Source: Gnetum montanum (lineage: Eukaryota; Streptophyta; Gnetopsida; Gnetales; Gnetaceae). From it: a stretch of 64,000 nt of DNA. The translations under genes and the position numbers were made by a program. The notes beneath the pieces were generated by a model, which did no database searches, was not told the origin of the DNA, and was given only the letters and a program-made list of their open reading frames with translations. Below, in pieces: positions 37,016 to 49,810 of this stretch. Where the stretch lies: the NCBI GenBank assembly GCA_015680685.1, contig MNCI01024072.1, positions 302,645 to 366,644 of the forward strand, read 5' to 3'. Each line of letters begins with the position of its first letter. Position 1 is the stretch's first letter.

Positions 37016-39963
37016 CATATAGTCATCTCATTATAATTTTGACAACCTAAATTAATGTATGAGCCATGTAAGACATGTGTCTCATGTGTGAAAGTATAGA
37101 TGCAATGTGCCATCTTGCTTGTGATACTTCACAATGTCTTTTTAATAGTGAAGGTTTTGGATTAAGCACACCATTCCTAAAATTTATCCTTATGATTAGA
37201 CTTAAATTAGACTTTTTTCTTAGTATATGTTTGAAGGAGAGGGAGGTAAGAGTAGTAGATCAAAATCAAATTTTTTTTTATTATATGCACTTATTATACA
37301 TATAGCCAACATTATGCATTCATATTTTGAGTTAATTTAATTAAATGTGAGAATTAAAAATAATTTAAAAATTTCATGTATTTTTTTAAAGATACTAAGA
37401 AGATGATGGTGAGATTAATTGAAATTAACTAGGATGATAAATTTGTACTTTTATCAGTTTAATAACTAGTTAACAAAGTAATTGATGATTCGCCATCCAT
37501 CAAGATTAACGAGGATATCTTTGGATTAACTAACTTGAATGTACATTCTCATGAAAGAAAGATTAGCAATCAAGCATGAACATTGGAAATAAATACAATC
37601 AAGCCTAAGCATTGGAAATAAGCATAAAAAGAAATACATTGATACAAATTATGAATTCATCATTCTCTTATCCTAATCCCAACAAAATGGGGTTCTATAT
37701 ATGAGTTATTTTGCATAATTCATCTCTATGAAGAGCTAGATACTTGATGTGGGAACCCTTGTCCCCTTCTCATAGTATTTAGGTGAAGATGTTACAAGTC
37801 ATTTCTAGAGGATGCCCCAATAAGTCCACATCCATTTCCATAGCAATCAAAAAAGTGATTGTTGCAAATCACATCAAGAAAATGCCATAGCATATGTAAA
37901 ATTTGAAAAAAAAAAAACTCATCCATGAGATTTAGCATGGTTTTACAACTAGTTGTCAACCAAATGTTAATTCTTCTCATTTCATTATCTAGGGTTAGGA
38001 TCAATATTGGCAGAGTTACAAATTATGAATTCCTATTGAGAAAAAAATGAGATATAAATATATTCTTTCTATAAATAAGGTAATTAGTCTTTAATTGGGG
38101 ATTGGCTTAAAAGTTAAGTATTGGTAATTCATCATAATATTATAGAAATAAATATGCAAGGTAAAAAAATATGGATTGATCTTTATTGCTTCAAATTGTG
38201 TTACAAAATAGTTTGTTGACATTGCTTACTTCCTAGTACTTATAATGAGGATTTCATATTTACATTATCTGGAATATGATTAAATGCCTTATAAATAAGG
38301 ATAGATATTATATTTAAATATAAATTAAATAATATTATTGGGATGTTGGAACTAGAATTACATGACTAAACATACTTCCAAGTGTTTTGGAAATTTTTGC
38401 TTTCTCAAAAATAGATGCTTGTGTATTTGTGAATTTCAAAAGAAGTTTATAAATGATCTTAAATAGTCTAAGAATAAATCAAATCAAATAAGAACTTAGA
38501 GGAATTATAACAAGTGTTATGAATGCTTAGGAATATGATGGGAAGAAAATGTTAGAAGATGAATAAAAACTAGAATTATAAAGATAGACAAAGAAAATGA
38601 GAAATAACACTAATGAAATTATGAATGAAAATGTAATTCTTTGATTTAAATCTAAGAAACATTAACATCAGTATTTAATCAATGATGGGTACATTACAAT
38701 TTATAATAGGAAGAGGGAGTTAATCTCCAATTAATGTTGAAAAGCTCTCCAAAAGAGGGAGAGTTGAATGCTTCTAGAACAAGTGGGAAGTGAATTCAAC
38801 CTTTTCTACCTTATCACTATGACAAATTTGCAATTTCAGTCGTACTTTGAAGAAATGTAGAAGTTAATCTAATAAAGAAAGACATTAGATTGTTCAAAAT
38901 GTTCTTAGTTTACTAGTAAAAAAAGCCCAATGAAAAATCATCATCCCTTAAATGATCTTCAAATTGAGTATTTATAGCCTTAACGTACTCAATTGATTTA
39001 GACTTCATCAAAGAGGGAGGATCAAATATATAAAGCATCACAAATCATTAGAGTGTGGGACTTAGCCATGCTTCCCTTCTGTGGCATAGCATCTCATCCT
39101 GATGTATAGGCAATGTCCCTCATTTCTTTTCCCAATTTTATTCTTTTCTTGATTTTTCAAGTTTATTTTCTACCTCTCCTCTCTTACTTCTCTCTTCTTC
39201 TTTCTAACCCCCTTTCCTATCTCATTCCCTTTCCTCTCATCAACACATTCAGTAGGAATTGAGTGAATTATTCTATTCTAATAAGGGTGTATTGAGGGCA
39301 TGAGTGGGACACAGGGTGTGAATATCATAAATGGCTCATTTCGGTCATCTTGAGTATAGGACTTAGCAACGACCCTTTCTACGGCATAGCATTGTCATCA
39401 TTATTGGTATATTGGTGACATCCTAATATTCTTCTCTCTCCCACTTTATTCATCCTACTTTTTCTTTTGTAGGTACATTCATTTAGTATCTAATTTATTC
39501 TTGATGAATCCTCCTTCAAGACCTTAGTAGCATCCATCAAGAGAGGGTAATGTTGCACTCACTTTTTTTGGTTTACTTCAAATCGAAAGTAATTGTAGTT
39601 TTAATGTCATTCCATGAGGATTTAAACACCAAATCCTCCAAATACACCATCACAAAACACATTCCTAGCTCCTCGGAGTAATCGAAAATCATTTGGATTC
39701 ATAATTCAACTTATGCACTCAATTTTCTATAATCCCCAAAAAACTCTAGAGTTAAAAATTTTCAAAGTGTTGGAACTCCTGCATTAAAATTTTTAAGTAT
39801 CAAAGCTGGAACTCTAGTGTTGAATTTTTTCTAAGTGTTAGAGTTGGCACAAGTCAAAAAAAAATTTTAAGTGTTGGAGCTAACTTAATTTAAAATTCTT
39901 CTAACTATTAGAGCTAGAGCTCTAGTGTTAAAATTTTTCTAAATGTTGAAGGTGATGCAACCT
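37016..39963. other. AT-rich repeat debris, no gene
   Basis: No protein motif found. An imperfect direct duplication joins 39050-39240 and about 39350-39480 (shared 'GACTTAGC.A.G', GGCATAGCAT and 'CTC.C.C.TTTATTC' stretches). 39740-39963 has an irregular ~60-bp repeat around 'TTTTTAAGTGTTGGAGCT', which continues after the nested LTR at 40838; this looks like the U3 of an older, different LTR. Confidence 0.45.
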
Positions 39964-40837
39964 TGATGAGTTGTGAGGTACCCCTATGCCCAACCATACA
40001 AATCACAAGTGTTCATGCATGATCCAGTCAAATTCTGTGGATGGGACTAGTTATGCATCTAAATCATTATGCCTTGATCGTAGTTCATTATCTTCCCACT
40101 TGGACTAGTGGTAGTCTTATCACATATGGTTTAGTCTAAAGTGAGGCGTAAGATAGTTGATGTTGTTTGGCCCCAAGCTACCCTTAATGATAATAAAGAA
40201 CTTAATTGTTTAATCTAATTAACAATGAAAAGTAAAGTCTAAATTAGCCTATGTGCAATGAGTATCTATCCATAACTATTCATACACGCCTTGGACTTCG
40301 CATAACTACCACTGGGATTACCAAGCATACGTCATTAGGCGTACCAAATGATACACTACTAGATTACCAAGTAATTACACTTAAGTGCTCACAATTAGTC
40401 ATACTCATTCTATTTAATGACAAGAATAATAAAGAGTAATAAATGAAAACATTGACTAAGGAACATAGTAAACATTTAAGTAATTTAAGGTAATTAAAAG
40501 TAATAATAAAGCTAAGTGGGTGTTGCAATGATGGAAGTAATCTTAATCTTTATTGCTAAACATGTAATGTGTCCAAGTACGTCACACTTGAATAAGGATG
40601 TTGTACAATCACTTAACATCACACTGTGAGCATGCATTGAGAACTAACAAAACTTGAAATAAGAAATTTATAAATCTAATCTATGTTCTCTATACTCCAA
40701 CCATGCACCCAAGTGTGGTATTTATAGGCTCGCATGGAAAGTGCGATATCAAATCCCCAACATAGAGGTTGCACCCCGATATTGAATACTTGACATCACA
40801 GCTCCAATATTAGAGCCCTGCAAAACATGACTTATCA
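39964..40837 (-). mobile_element. Solo LTR, minus orientation
   Basis: On the plus strand it begins TGATGAGT and ends ACTTATCA. TATAAATA lies on the minus strand at 40726-40719, followed by family U5 sequence including the complement of GTTGGGCATAGGGGTACCTC. Flanks AACCT and AAGCC share three of five bases. The ~60-bp repeat sequence on both sides confirms an insertion into older sequence. Confidence 0.75.
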
Positions 40838-42089
40838 AAGCCAAAAAATTTTTAAGTGTTAAAGCTAACATGACTCAAAATTTTTCTAAGTGTAATTGAT
40901 GCTAGATGTTAAAGAACTAGTTGATGTTGGACATCAAAAGTTAGAATTAGTGTCAAAAGCAAGAGTGATGTTGGATGTCGAAACTAAAAGACTAGACTTA
41001 CTATTTCCAAACTAGGCCACAAGTTACACTTCACTCCAAGTTTAGTTTTAATAACCCTGAGTCGAATTTGGCAAGTCTGGGCCTATAAATACAAGTTGAA
41101 AACACAAGTTTTATGTCACATATTTGGAGATTTGGTTTAATCTTTTGAGATTTGAGAACACTAGCCAAATTTCGAGAGTTCAAAAGCATAAGCACCTCCT
41201 ACCACTACATCACCCATGTGGTTCTTAGCTACCTTCATGACCTGTCGCACTTTTAGTGTCACTTCTAGAGATAGAATTTGTAGGCTATCTCATTAGTTTT
41301 GAGAGTTAGAATTTTTTTAGTTCTTTTGTTAATAATGGAAACCTTGGCCTAAATAGCCTCTTTTTGGCCTAGAATTGACTCCAAATCATGCTATAACTTC
41401 TTCATCCATCACCCAATCCTTGAGAGTTTCAATTCCACCCTTTGAATCTATATTTCGCTCAAAATGTGAGCTTCTTTTATTAGTTATATCACATTTACAT
41501 CGTTTCCCATCATTTGTAGTTTGGCACTCCATAGGAGGTGAACATTTTAACTCATTAATACATCATTTTATTTGTTGAGAAAGGATTTGTAACCTTCCCC
41601 CCATATTGACATAGTTTACTTTTATTATTTTATTCTTACTTACTCATATTCTATACTTCGATTTTTCCCTATCTCTTACATTGTATTTTATACTTAGTCA
41701 AACTTTCAACGTTTTACACTTAGTCATTTTTCAATGTCAAAATTCCATCATTTGAAGAGGAAATTGAAACCCTTTCTCTCTCATAAAAAGGAAAATAGTT
41801 TTAATATGTTCTTTACCTATACATTACACTTCATTTTTATTTTAAGGTTCATAGCTTATTCCAATGGTTTTTATTTTTCAGTGGTCCACACTTTAGCCAT
41901 TTTAACATTACAAAACTTTACTTTTTCATCATGCCCTTCCTGGTTTGTGTGTGGTAGGCTAAGTTCTTATTTGATTGGAGGATTCGTGCCCCTTCATTTA
42001 ATAATTGTTGATTTATTGAGGTTTATATTAATTTGAATATCATTTATGACTATATATCAAATGTCTTGATACTTAGTTTGTGGAGGTGT
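40838..42089 (+). other. LTR-like U3 with TATA and decayed leader of another element
   Basis: 40838-41000 has repeated GATGTTGGACATCAAAAG-type blocks. A TATAAATA-type box (CCTATAAATACAAG) occurs near 41075-41085, and the sequence after it resembles 50520-50680 (GGAGATTTG, CTA.CTTCA). These are probably LTRs of a second family. 41100-42089 shows no clear motif. Confidence 0.4.
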
Positions 42090-43440
42090 CCTTGTATGAA
42101 TAAAAAAACATTTCTAGAACAACACTTTCTTAGACACACTAGTTACTATAAGAGATTTATTGAGAATTTCTTCAAAATTTCCAAATTATTGATAGAACTA
42201 ACTAAGAAGGATGCATCATTTGAATGGATCAAGAGATGCAAACATGCATTCGAGCTCACAAAATAGAAGCTTGTGGAAATACCAATCCTACAAGCACCAA
42301 ACTAGTCCAAGCCCTTTCATATCATGGAAAATGGTTTTAAATTTTTCTTAGAAGAAACACTCATATCTAAATGATAAAAAATGCCCAAACATCCACTATG
42401 GTGCAAAACCATTACAAGTGAACAACTGAACTACATTACAACAGAAAAGAAACTAATGGTGGTGGTGTATATGCTTAAATATCCTGTTCTTGTGTTCACT
42501 GATCATAGTGCTATCTATTTTTTGATGAATAAACCAACGATAAGTCCCTATCTCATACAGTGGTTAGTGGTCTTGTAGGAATTTGATCTTATAAGGGTGG
42601 ACAAGAAATGAATTGAGAAAATAGTTACAAATCATTTGTTTTAGTTGAGATTGGGATAACAAGGCTGATGAAGAGCCTCTTTCTCACTAATTCCTTGATA
42701 AATTACTTTTTGGTATGTGGATTTTCTCTCTTATCTACTCAAATAGAAGACTCTTTTTGAATGGGATTGTAAGAGGAAGCAACTGTTCTTCTATCAAGTC
42801 AAGCATTGCATGGAGATAAAGAGCAACCTATAAAAAATTTACACCAATGGCTTAATACGATGGTATGTGCTTGATGATGGTCAACCAAAAATTTTCCAAG
42901 ATGCTCACAAGAGCCCTTCTGGTGGTCACTATGCTGGAATTAGAATAACCTTAAAAATCTTGATGATAGGATATTTCTAGCCAACAGTCTTTAGAGATGT
43001 AGATTACGTTAGAGAGCCCTTGTGAATGTTACTAATGAGATGTAGGAATAATTGCCAAGCTAGAAGGACCTCAATAGTGGATTCAACTACTTGAGTCTTT
43101 CTATCTAAGAGGAATTAACTTCACAAGTCTTATCTCTCTAATGTTCAATGGGACATCTTATGTTATTGTTGTTGTTGATTATTGTACCAATGGATAAGGG
43201 TTGCAACTATAACCAACTGTACTTTCACTACTGTAACTCAATTTTTTTTAACCAGAGGTGTTAAATGACTTTGGTATGCCTTGTGCACTAATTTCTAATA
43301 ATAAAATGCATTTCACAAGTGGAACCTTTAGAAAGTTGATACAACTGTTGGGGATGGAGCATAAACTTATAACACCTTATCATCCCCAAGCCAATACTCA
43401 AGCAAAGGTAACAAATAGGAAGATTACATAAATCCTAACT
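42090..43440 (+). pseudogene. E3 gypsy pol remnant (RT end, RNase H, integrase)
   Basis: The order is RT C-terminus, RNase H, integrase. RT: YYKRFIENFFKISKLL..ELTKKDASFEW (42140-42250) and IPILQAP..SKPF (42276-42320). RNase H: TTEKKLMVVVYMLKYPVLVFTDHSAIYFLMNKP (42440-42535), with the TDH motif intact. Integrase: HKSPSGGHYAGIRITLKIL then GYF*PTVF (42907-42990), SNGTSYVIVVVDYCT (about 43150-43190) and TPYHPQANTQAKVTNRKI (43370-43425). Several stops sit where Trp or Gln is conserved. Same family type as E1. Confidence 0.85.
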
Positions 43441-44875
43441 ATAACAATTAGTACATATAGAAAAGATTAGAGTACACAATTTAACAATGCCTTATGAGCC
43501 TATTGCTACACATGAAAACTTCCTACAAACTAGTCCTCCTATAAGCAAGCATATGCCAAGTTACCTAAACTTTCAATCCAAACTAAACTATGTCCACTAA
43601 ACATTGCATGTGGCCTTAACTGGGACATCAACCTAACATTAAAAAAAACAACTAGTAATCTCAACGTACTAGATGAAAATAGAAGAGTGGTATTCATGAT
43701 GAATGAAGTGCATACAACATATAATAAATAACATCATGATTCTAAGATATAAGAGATAAAATTTCAACACGAGACAAGGTTCTCGATTTGAATCCCACTC
43801 ATTTACCTTAATGAACAAAATTTCAAACATTGTCAAAGGAAGCTTACATCATACATTCTACCTTTCCTTTCATAGCCATGATAATTTACCATCCAACTAG
43901 CTTAGACAAGGATATATTGGTCAATATGCAATAGGTAAAACCTTTTAAGGACTTTCAAGTAACTTGGGTTCCCAAGAATACCTTAATGTAAGGTAAAGCT
44001 TACTCCATTTTCTGAATCTTCTCCTTCCAACCCAATCATGGAGGAGATACCCATATTGCCTAACATCTTGCGAGGGCACATTTTTCACCCTTTTTGTTTT
44101 ATACCATTCTTTTGATTTTTTATGTTCTTCATACATTTTCCATTTCTTGTAATTTTTCATTTTCTTAATATTTTATATCTTTGAGTAATTTACATTTTTA
44201 AATTCATATGTTTATTATTGTTGTTACACTATATAAGAATTTTTGTTTCTATGTATAAGATAATCTTGTTATTAAAACTATGTTTAATGTTAATGATTTA
44301 TCATATAGACAATAGTACAAGGCAGTGAGTCCACAACATCCATCCCTCCGTTTGTATCAATAAAAGCTCTGCATCATGGATCCAATATGGTTCTTTCACA
44401 TTGAAATTAAAATAAATTTATCATTTGGCTACTTAAAGGAAGGAAGAAGAACCAAAAGACAATGGAAAATGATGTGGCAATAAGGGGATTTGTTAATTTT
44501 GTAAGCTTTCTGTATGAATCCCATTACATTGTGCAGGTGTATTATTGCTCATGTTGTAACTTTGAAGGGAAGAATATTCTCTAATAAGTGTTATCTTCAA
44601 AAAGAAGAAGAAGAAGAGACAACACATGCCTAAAGATCTCTTAGGGACAAGCACTAGTTACAAGACTAAAAAGACATGTTACCCATGCTTGAAGGTACTT
44701 CTCTAACCAAAGTTAAGATATCTTCATATAATTCACAAATCATGCAACTACTTTCCTATTGTCTTTTTTTGATTAAAGGTATTTCTCATAATTATGGTTG
44801 TTTCATCATTTTAGGTTTGAGATAACATAATGCAATGCCACTAATGTAGGTATGGCACTTGGATGGAAAGGTATT
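43441..44875 (+). mobile_element. E3 3' internal region, first part
   Basis: Matches the post-integrase part of E1 and E2: KPFKDFQVTWVPKNTL near 43935-43985, then CCAATCATGGAGGAGATACCC at 44031, and 'GGCAGTGAGTCCACAACATCCAT' near 44324-44346. A possible tRNA-like block with GATTTGAATCCC lies at 43786-43797. The element is split at 44875 by a solo LTR. Confidence 0.65.
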
Positions 44876-45734
44876 TGATGGGACACAATATCGCATGGGC
44901 TGCGATATCGCATTTGCGATATCACGTCCATTGCGATATTGCATCCCCCGCGATATCACGTCTTCCCCTGCGATATCGCATACATAATATCGTGGTGTCC
45001 CGCCAAGTCTATAAATAAGAGGCAGCTCTCCCTTGTTTCTCATTCTAGGCCTAGACCGTAGCGAAACTCTAGTAGTTTGATCCCTCCAGAGATAGAATAA
45101 TTTCCATGTGCTCGCAATAGTAGCTCCAAAGTGAACGGATCTTCATTCGAGCAAATATTATACCTGAACACAAGTTTGTGTATGGCAATAAAGATGAACT
45201 TCTTAGATAAACCTTGCAGTGCATGGACTAAGCTAAATAGGCTAAATAGGACTTTATTTATTGTTTACCATTTAAATGCTTTATTAGTTATTAAATATCT
45301 CTCAACCCTTCTCTCCTAGTTAAGTGCCTCAGTACATCTGCTTCGAGCACGTGCGTTACGCTTGGTGATCCCAGCAACGAATAGTGTTTGGTAACAAGGT
45401 TGCATTAGTTCAGGGTGTGAACGATAAGTGGGAATGGATACTGATGCTAGGTTAATTAAGGCTTAGTTAGTTAGTTAGAGTTAGTTAATTAGTCTCTTCA
45501 CTCTTCACCTTGTCAGCATAGGAGATAAAACGGAAAAGATAGAAAAATCATATACCTCAGACTTACTTAACCATACAACCGTGACAAATACAAGTAAGTC
45601 TGGGAAGATAACGAATAATTAACCTTAAGTGTTCCATGAGGCGTGTAGGCACTTAGTCTGTGGAGTTTGACCAGATCGCGTGTGTAATGCTCGTATTTGT
45701 ATGGTTGAGTGTAGGGGTACCTCGCCACTCATCA
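44876..45734 (+). mobile_element. Solo LTR nested in E3, perfect 5-bp target duplication
   Basis: Starts TGATGGGA and ends ACTCATCA. It is flanked by GTATT at 44871-44875 and again at 45735-45739. U3 carries seven GATATC or near-GATATC units (four exact); TATAAATA lies at 45010-45017. E3 sequence resumes on the right (45780-46060 matches E2 34320-34590), proving nested insertion followed by loss of one LTR and the internal region. Confidence 0.93.
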
Positions 45735-46060
45735 GTATTCTAATCATTTTAACCACATTCATATACAAGAAACTATTACCGAAATGGTAAGGTATCTCAC
45801 ACCTTAGTTCTTGCAATCCATTTTAGTTTCAATTATCCACCTCATTGTTAAATATTATGGTTCATCTAATGAATTTTGTTCAAGTATAATGTTCGGTTCT
45901 AATGGTGATGGTTGTGTGGATGTGGCTTATAAAATAGATTGATATTAAATTTCCAATATATCTATGGATACCTTGTAAAATGGTTATACAAGGGCATTTC
46001 AGGAATGAACCTGCCTTCGGTAGGATCCAGTTGTATAAATCTTAAAAATATCTAATTTAT
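45735..46060 (+). mobile_element. E3 3' internal region, second part
   Basis: Resembles E2 34320-34590: 'TTCTTG.AA..CCATT', 'TCCACCTCATTG' and 'CAAGGGCAT..C..G...GAACCTGCCT', in the same order. Confidence 0.55.
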
Positions 46061-47199
46061 ACTCCACCTCTAGATGGCAATCACATTTAGCTACAATCCT
46101 AGTGATGAATGCATTCTTCACTTTTTTTCATTTTCTCATGAACTTTCTTGGGAAGTCAAACGCTTTTTTTAATTATTTGAGCTTTCATATTTTTATGAAC
46201 CTCAATTGGAACTTCATGATTATTGTTCTTAATCCTAAACCTTTTCAACTCTGATTTGACCCCTAGATTGCTTTAAAATTTTCAAATTTGGCTTAGTTTT
46301 TAAGTGGAAATTTTTTCCATGTAGTCCCATCAATGCATCCCCATCAACATGGTTAGATACGTCGATGCATTCCCATTGATACAAGATAAAAAAATTTATA
46401 AATAAGCATAATTCTTAACCAATTTTCCATCCTTTGCCTTCAAATGCATAGGTCGTTTTTGTTGTTTCCACTGTCCAAAGCATTCCAATAGTGATAACTT
46501 ACTCTTAGAGCATTCAATTCAACTCATTTTTGACTATGAACTCTCAGAGTTGAGCTTTATGTTATGGGCGAATTGAACATCAATTTTTTAACAAAGTTTA
46601 ATACCCCACATTAACCAACACATGTAGTTAGAATATAACGAATGCAAGAATGATGATAAAATTTAATTAAATAAAAATTAGAATTAAAAAACTTAACTAC
46701 CTTAGGACTTCAAATCCAAGAAATTTGCAACTATTTTAAGGGTGCTAGAACTATATTTTTCAAACTTAAGTTAATAATAAATGATTGAATGATACCTACA
46801 CTTATGCCCATGTAATAATGACTAATCCATGATCACTCATCTGATTGCAAATGGCTCCTAAATGAGGTTCTCAAGTGGGTGGATCATTATAACCTAGGAA
46901 AAAGCTTTAAAGCGGAGGGAAAACAAAATAAGAATAGCATCAATAACAATAAGCTATCGAAGCAACACACACCACTTGCTCACTACAAGGGGAGCCAAAG
47001 TTGAAATCTATTTGATAGACTCCCATTGCCAAAACTACCCAGTCTATGCAAGATGAAATGCCTAGACCTACACCAAACCTAAAAGTCACTCTAATGGAGG
47101 CATGTTTAGAAAAAATCTATAGCAAGGAAGCTCAAAGTTAGTTTAGTAAAAAACCAAAGTTTGTATCATTCCTTGAGTTTGCATTTGAGGAGGTCTAGC
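46061..47199. other. AT-rich sequence with an LTR-U3-like block
   Basis: 46325-46385 repeats 'CATCAATGCATCCCCATCAACA', also seen in the U3 of the LTR at 61669-62822, so part of an LTR may lie here. No ends or genes were defined. Confidence 0.35.
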
Positions 47200-49580
47200 C
47201 TCACTTATAAGCATCCCCATTATGGGCCATCATTTCCACCTATTGGGAATGGTACTTTGGAGAAATGTATCTCTTTTAGAACAACAATCAAGGATATGTA
47301 ATAATCAAAATAAAGGACACCACCATCTTCTACTTGTTGGAGGGCATAGTGTAGGCCTTGGGATCTCCCAACATTGGGGCAAAGCTTGTAGAGGTGTCTA
47401 CCCAAGCAAATGTGGAAGTGAAGAAGGAGTGAACATAGTGATGTTATGGAGTGGATCATAAGACGTACAATACCCTTACCAAGGTGAAAAGGATTTACTT
47501 ATAAATTAAGGCCTACCATTTGAATCCCATAGTGTAGCCAAGCAAAATTACAACCTTCTCTACCATGGCATGAGCTTCTTTAGGTGAGATAATCCTAGTC
47601 AACCTACCAAACATAAATCTTCTTGAAGATTGATAAGATCTTAAGAAAATGAATGGGGTAGGAAGACACTTTCCTTTCTATGTTTGATCAAAAAATTTTG
47701 TAAGAGGGAAGGGATAACTTGCTACATCAAAGACACACTTTGTAGGGTCCCTACTACATCATGTCAAAAGATGATGAAAGATAAGGCACTTGCCAAATTT
47801 CAGGAAGAAGCACCATCACTACCACTAACTACACAAAAAACATCCACAGCTAAAAAACATGTAAGTCAACTTAGGAAATAGCAACAATAACAAACATTAG
47901 GAAGTGGTGGTAAGCCATCAATCTACTATTCAACCATGAGCCACTTGAATGAGGTCACTAAGATCATCAATTGGCTAGTAGATGACTTAAGTAATATTCT
48001 CCTCTCATTGACCCCAAGCTATTCTTTGCACCAATCTCGATGTGAAGGAAGTTATAATATACTTACCTATTAAACAATTTCCAAAAATTTTAGGTAATGC
48101 CTCAACCTTCTTTGTGGTGCTTAAGGAGGAAAAAGGTGCATGAGTCCTAGTCATGCGATATAAGGACCAAGAGACAACAAGTGAGGTGGTTGCTAATAAA
48201 GTTAGTGAAGCTCTAAGGGATCCTACAACATCTATGCCAAATGTTACTACCACGAAAGTTGTCCAAGTGTCTACAAGAGCTAGGACCAAGGAAATGATAT
48301 TAGCTTAGCACAAGAAGGTATTGGAATGATTAGTGGGATCTAGGAAACTAATTTAGGAAATATTTGATACTTAAAAAGATAGTTTTGCAATCTAATTGAA
48401 GGTGTTAGATACAACTGGCAAGATCCTAATCACAAAAGCATAACTAGAGGAAGCTACCAACATCAATTGAAGATTGGTTGTAGAAGTTGCTAATTTAAAA
48501 GCTCAATTTTATAATCCTACTATCCTATAGCCTAAGCTGATAAGTAATGAGGCATTCCAAATGTTTTAGGAGACACCAAAAGAAGCCGAGAATATGAGAG
48601 AAAGTATAGTTTAGGATGCATCGTTGTTAGACACCATGCTTATTGCTACAAATAATGATCTATTCTATATGTGTAAGGAAAATAAGCTTCTCATAAAAAA
48701 TTACAACCTATTGAAAGTAGAGACATAACAGGAACAATTGGTGGAATACCTTAGCCAATAATAAGAATAACTTGCTAGGGTAAACTAGGATGTGAGAAGG
48801 TTAGTTGTGGAAAACAAAAACCAATCAATGCAAGAAGTGCATGCCATACACTAGAAAACAACCATTGATATCATTGCTTGGAAGAATTAGACCCTAAAAT
48901 ATGAGAAGGTGAAAAATCATAATATGGGCCAAGTCAACATGCTCAAAGAGGTGAAGAAAAAAGAGATAAAATTGACAAAGGAAAAATGAATGTTATCCTT
49001 CAATAGCTCTAGTAGCATGGTAATGCATGGCAGCATGTCTTTGATGGGCTAAAGGCATACAACTAGATAGAACTCTACATGAATGAGTTGCAAATTCAGG
49101 AAATAATATAATACATAGAATTTTCCAACATTTGATATGCAAACCTGGTGATGTTGACTAAAAGGTAGTTGAGATTGAATTGGGAAAGTAGGTTACTAAC
49201 TCCTACCCCCTATATGAGGTAGAGTTTAACCTCCACAAGGAAATTAATTAGAAGCTGGATATAGCTAATACAGAGCTTGAAATTCTTAAGAGTATATTTG
49301 AAGATCAGTGATCAGTTACACAAAACCTAGCAAAAAAAATGGAGAATCAATAAGAGTTACAAGACACTATGTGAGAATTCAACATCAAACATCAGCAATT
49401 CATAGCCTTATTCTTTAATGCCAAGAAGTTGTTTACAACCTTGTCTTGCTTGTGGAATGTGCCAACACTAGCCACTCTAGGTGATGCTACCTAAACTATT
49501 AACAATTCTTGAAGCATGAAAAAGAAGATAAAGGAATTATTGAATGCCTTTAGATTATTTGAAGGTATTATTAACACCAC
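47200..49580 (+). pseudogene. Unidentified decayed reading frame, coiled-coil-like
   Basis: No recognised family. One frame can be followed over long stretches despite many stops. It reads MYLF, NNNQGYVIIKIKDTTIFYLL and LGSPNIGAKLVEVSTQ near 47270-47420, VKEVIIYLPIKQFPKILG and QETTSEVVANKVSEALRDP near 48040-48240, and a Lys/Glu/Leu/Asn-rich, heptad-like region from 48280 to 49450. In the 48283-49022 part there are 18 stops, with eight TAG but only one CAG codon left, as if Gln codons had decayed by C-to-T change. I read it as a dead, repeat-borne gene, possibly an extra ORF or gag of an unclassified element. Random AT-rich sequence would give a similar number of stops, so the call is uncertain. 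Confidence 0.4.
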
Positions 49581-49810
49581 ATGAGACATTCTCCTTAGTA
49601 CATTTTTATACATAGCGGCTAGTCGATTTTTGTTAATTGTCCAGTTTTACCGAATTCCATTCTAATCACTCGAATAATTTTATAATGTGGCACTCATGTC
49701 TTATCAAGTTTTTTAGTTAATAAATGAGTTCTATAATTTTCTAAATTTTTTAAACAACTCAGTCCTACTTTTATTCGCTCGAAGATGAATTTTTGTTAGT
49801 TGCGGATGTA

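Noticed and set aside
43786-43797. Box-B-like GATTTGAATCCC in E3 as another SINE copy
   Set aside because: No convincing box A or shared tail with the other four copies. Kept only as a remark.
46976-46990. CACTACAAGG as a CACTA transposon end
   Set aside because: No matching inverted end or transposase motif was found downstream.
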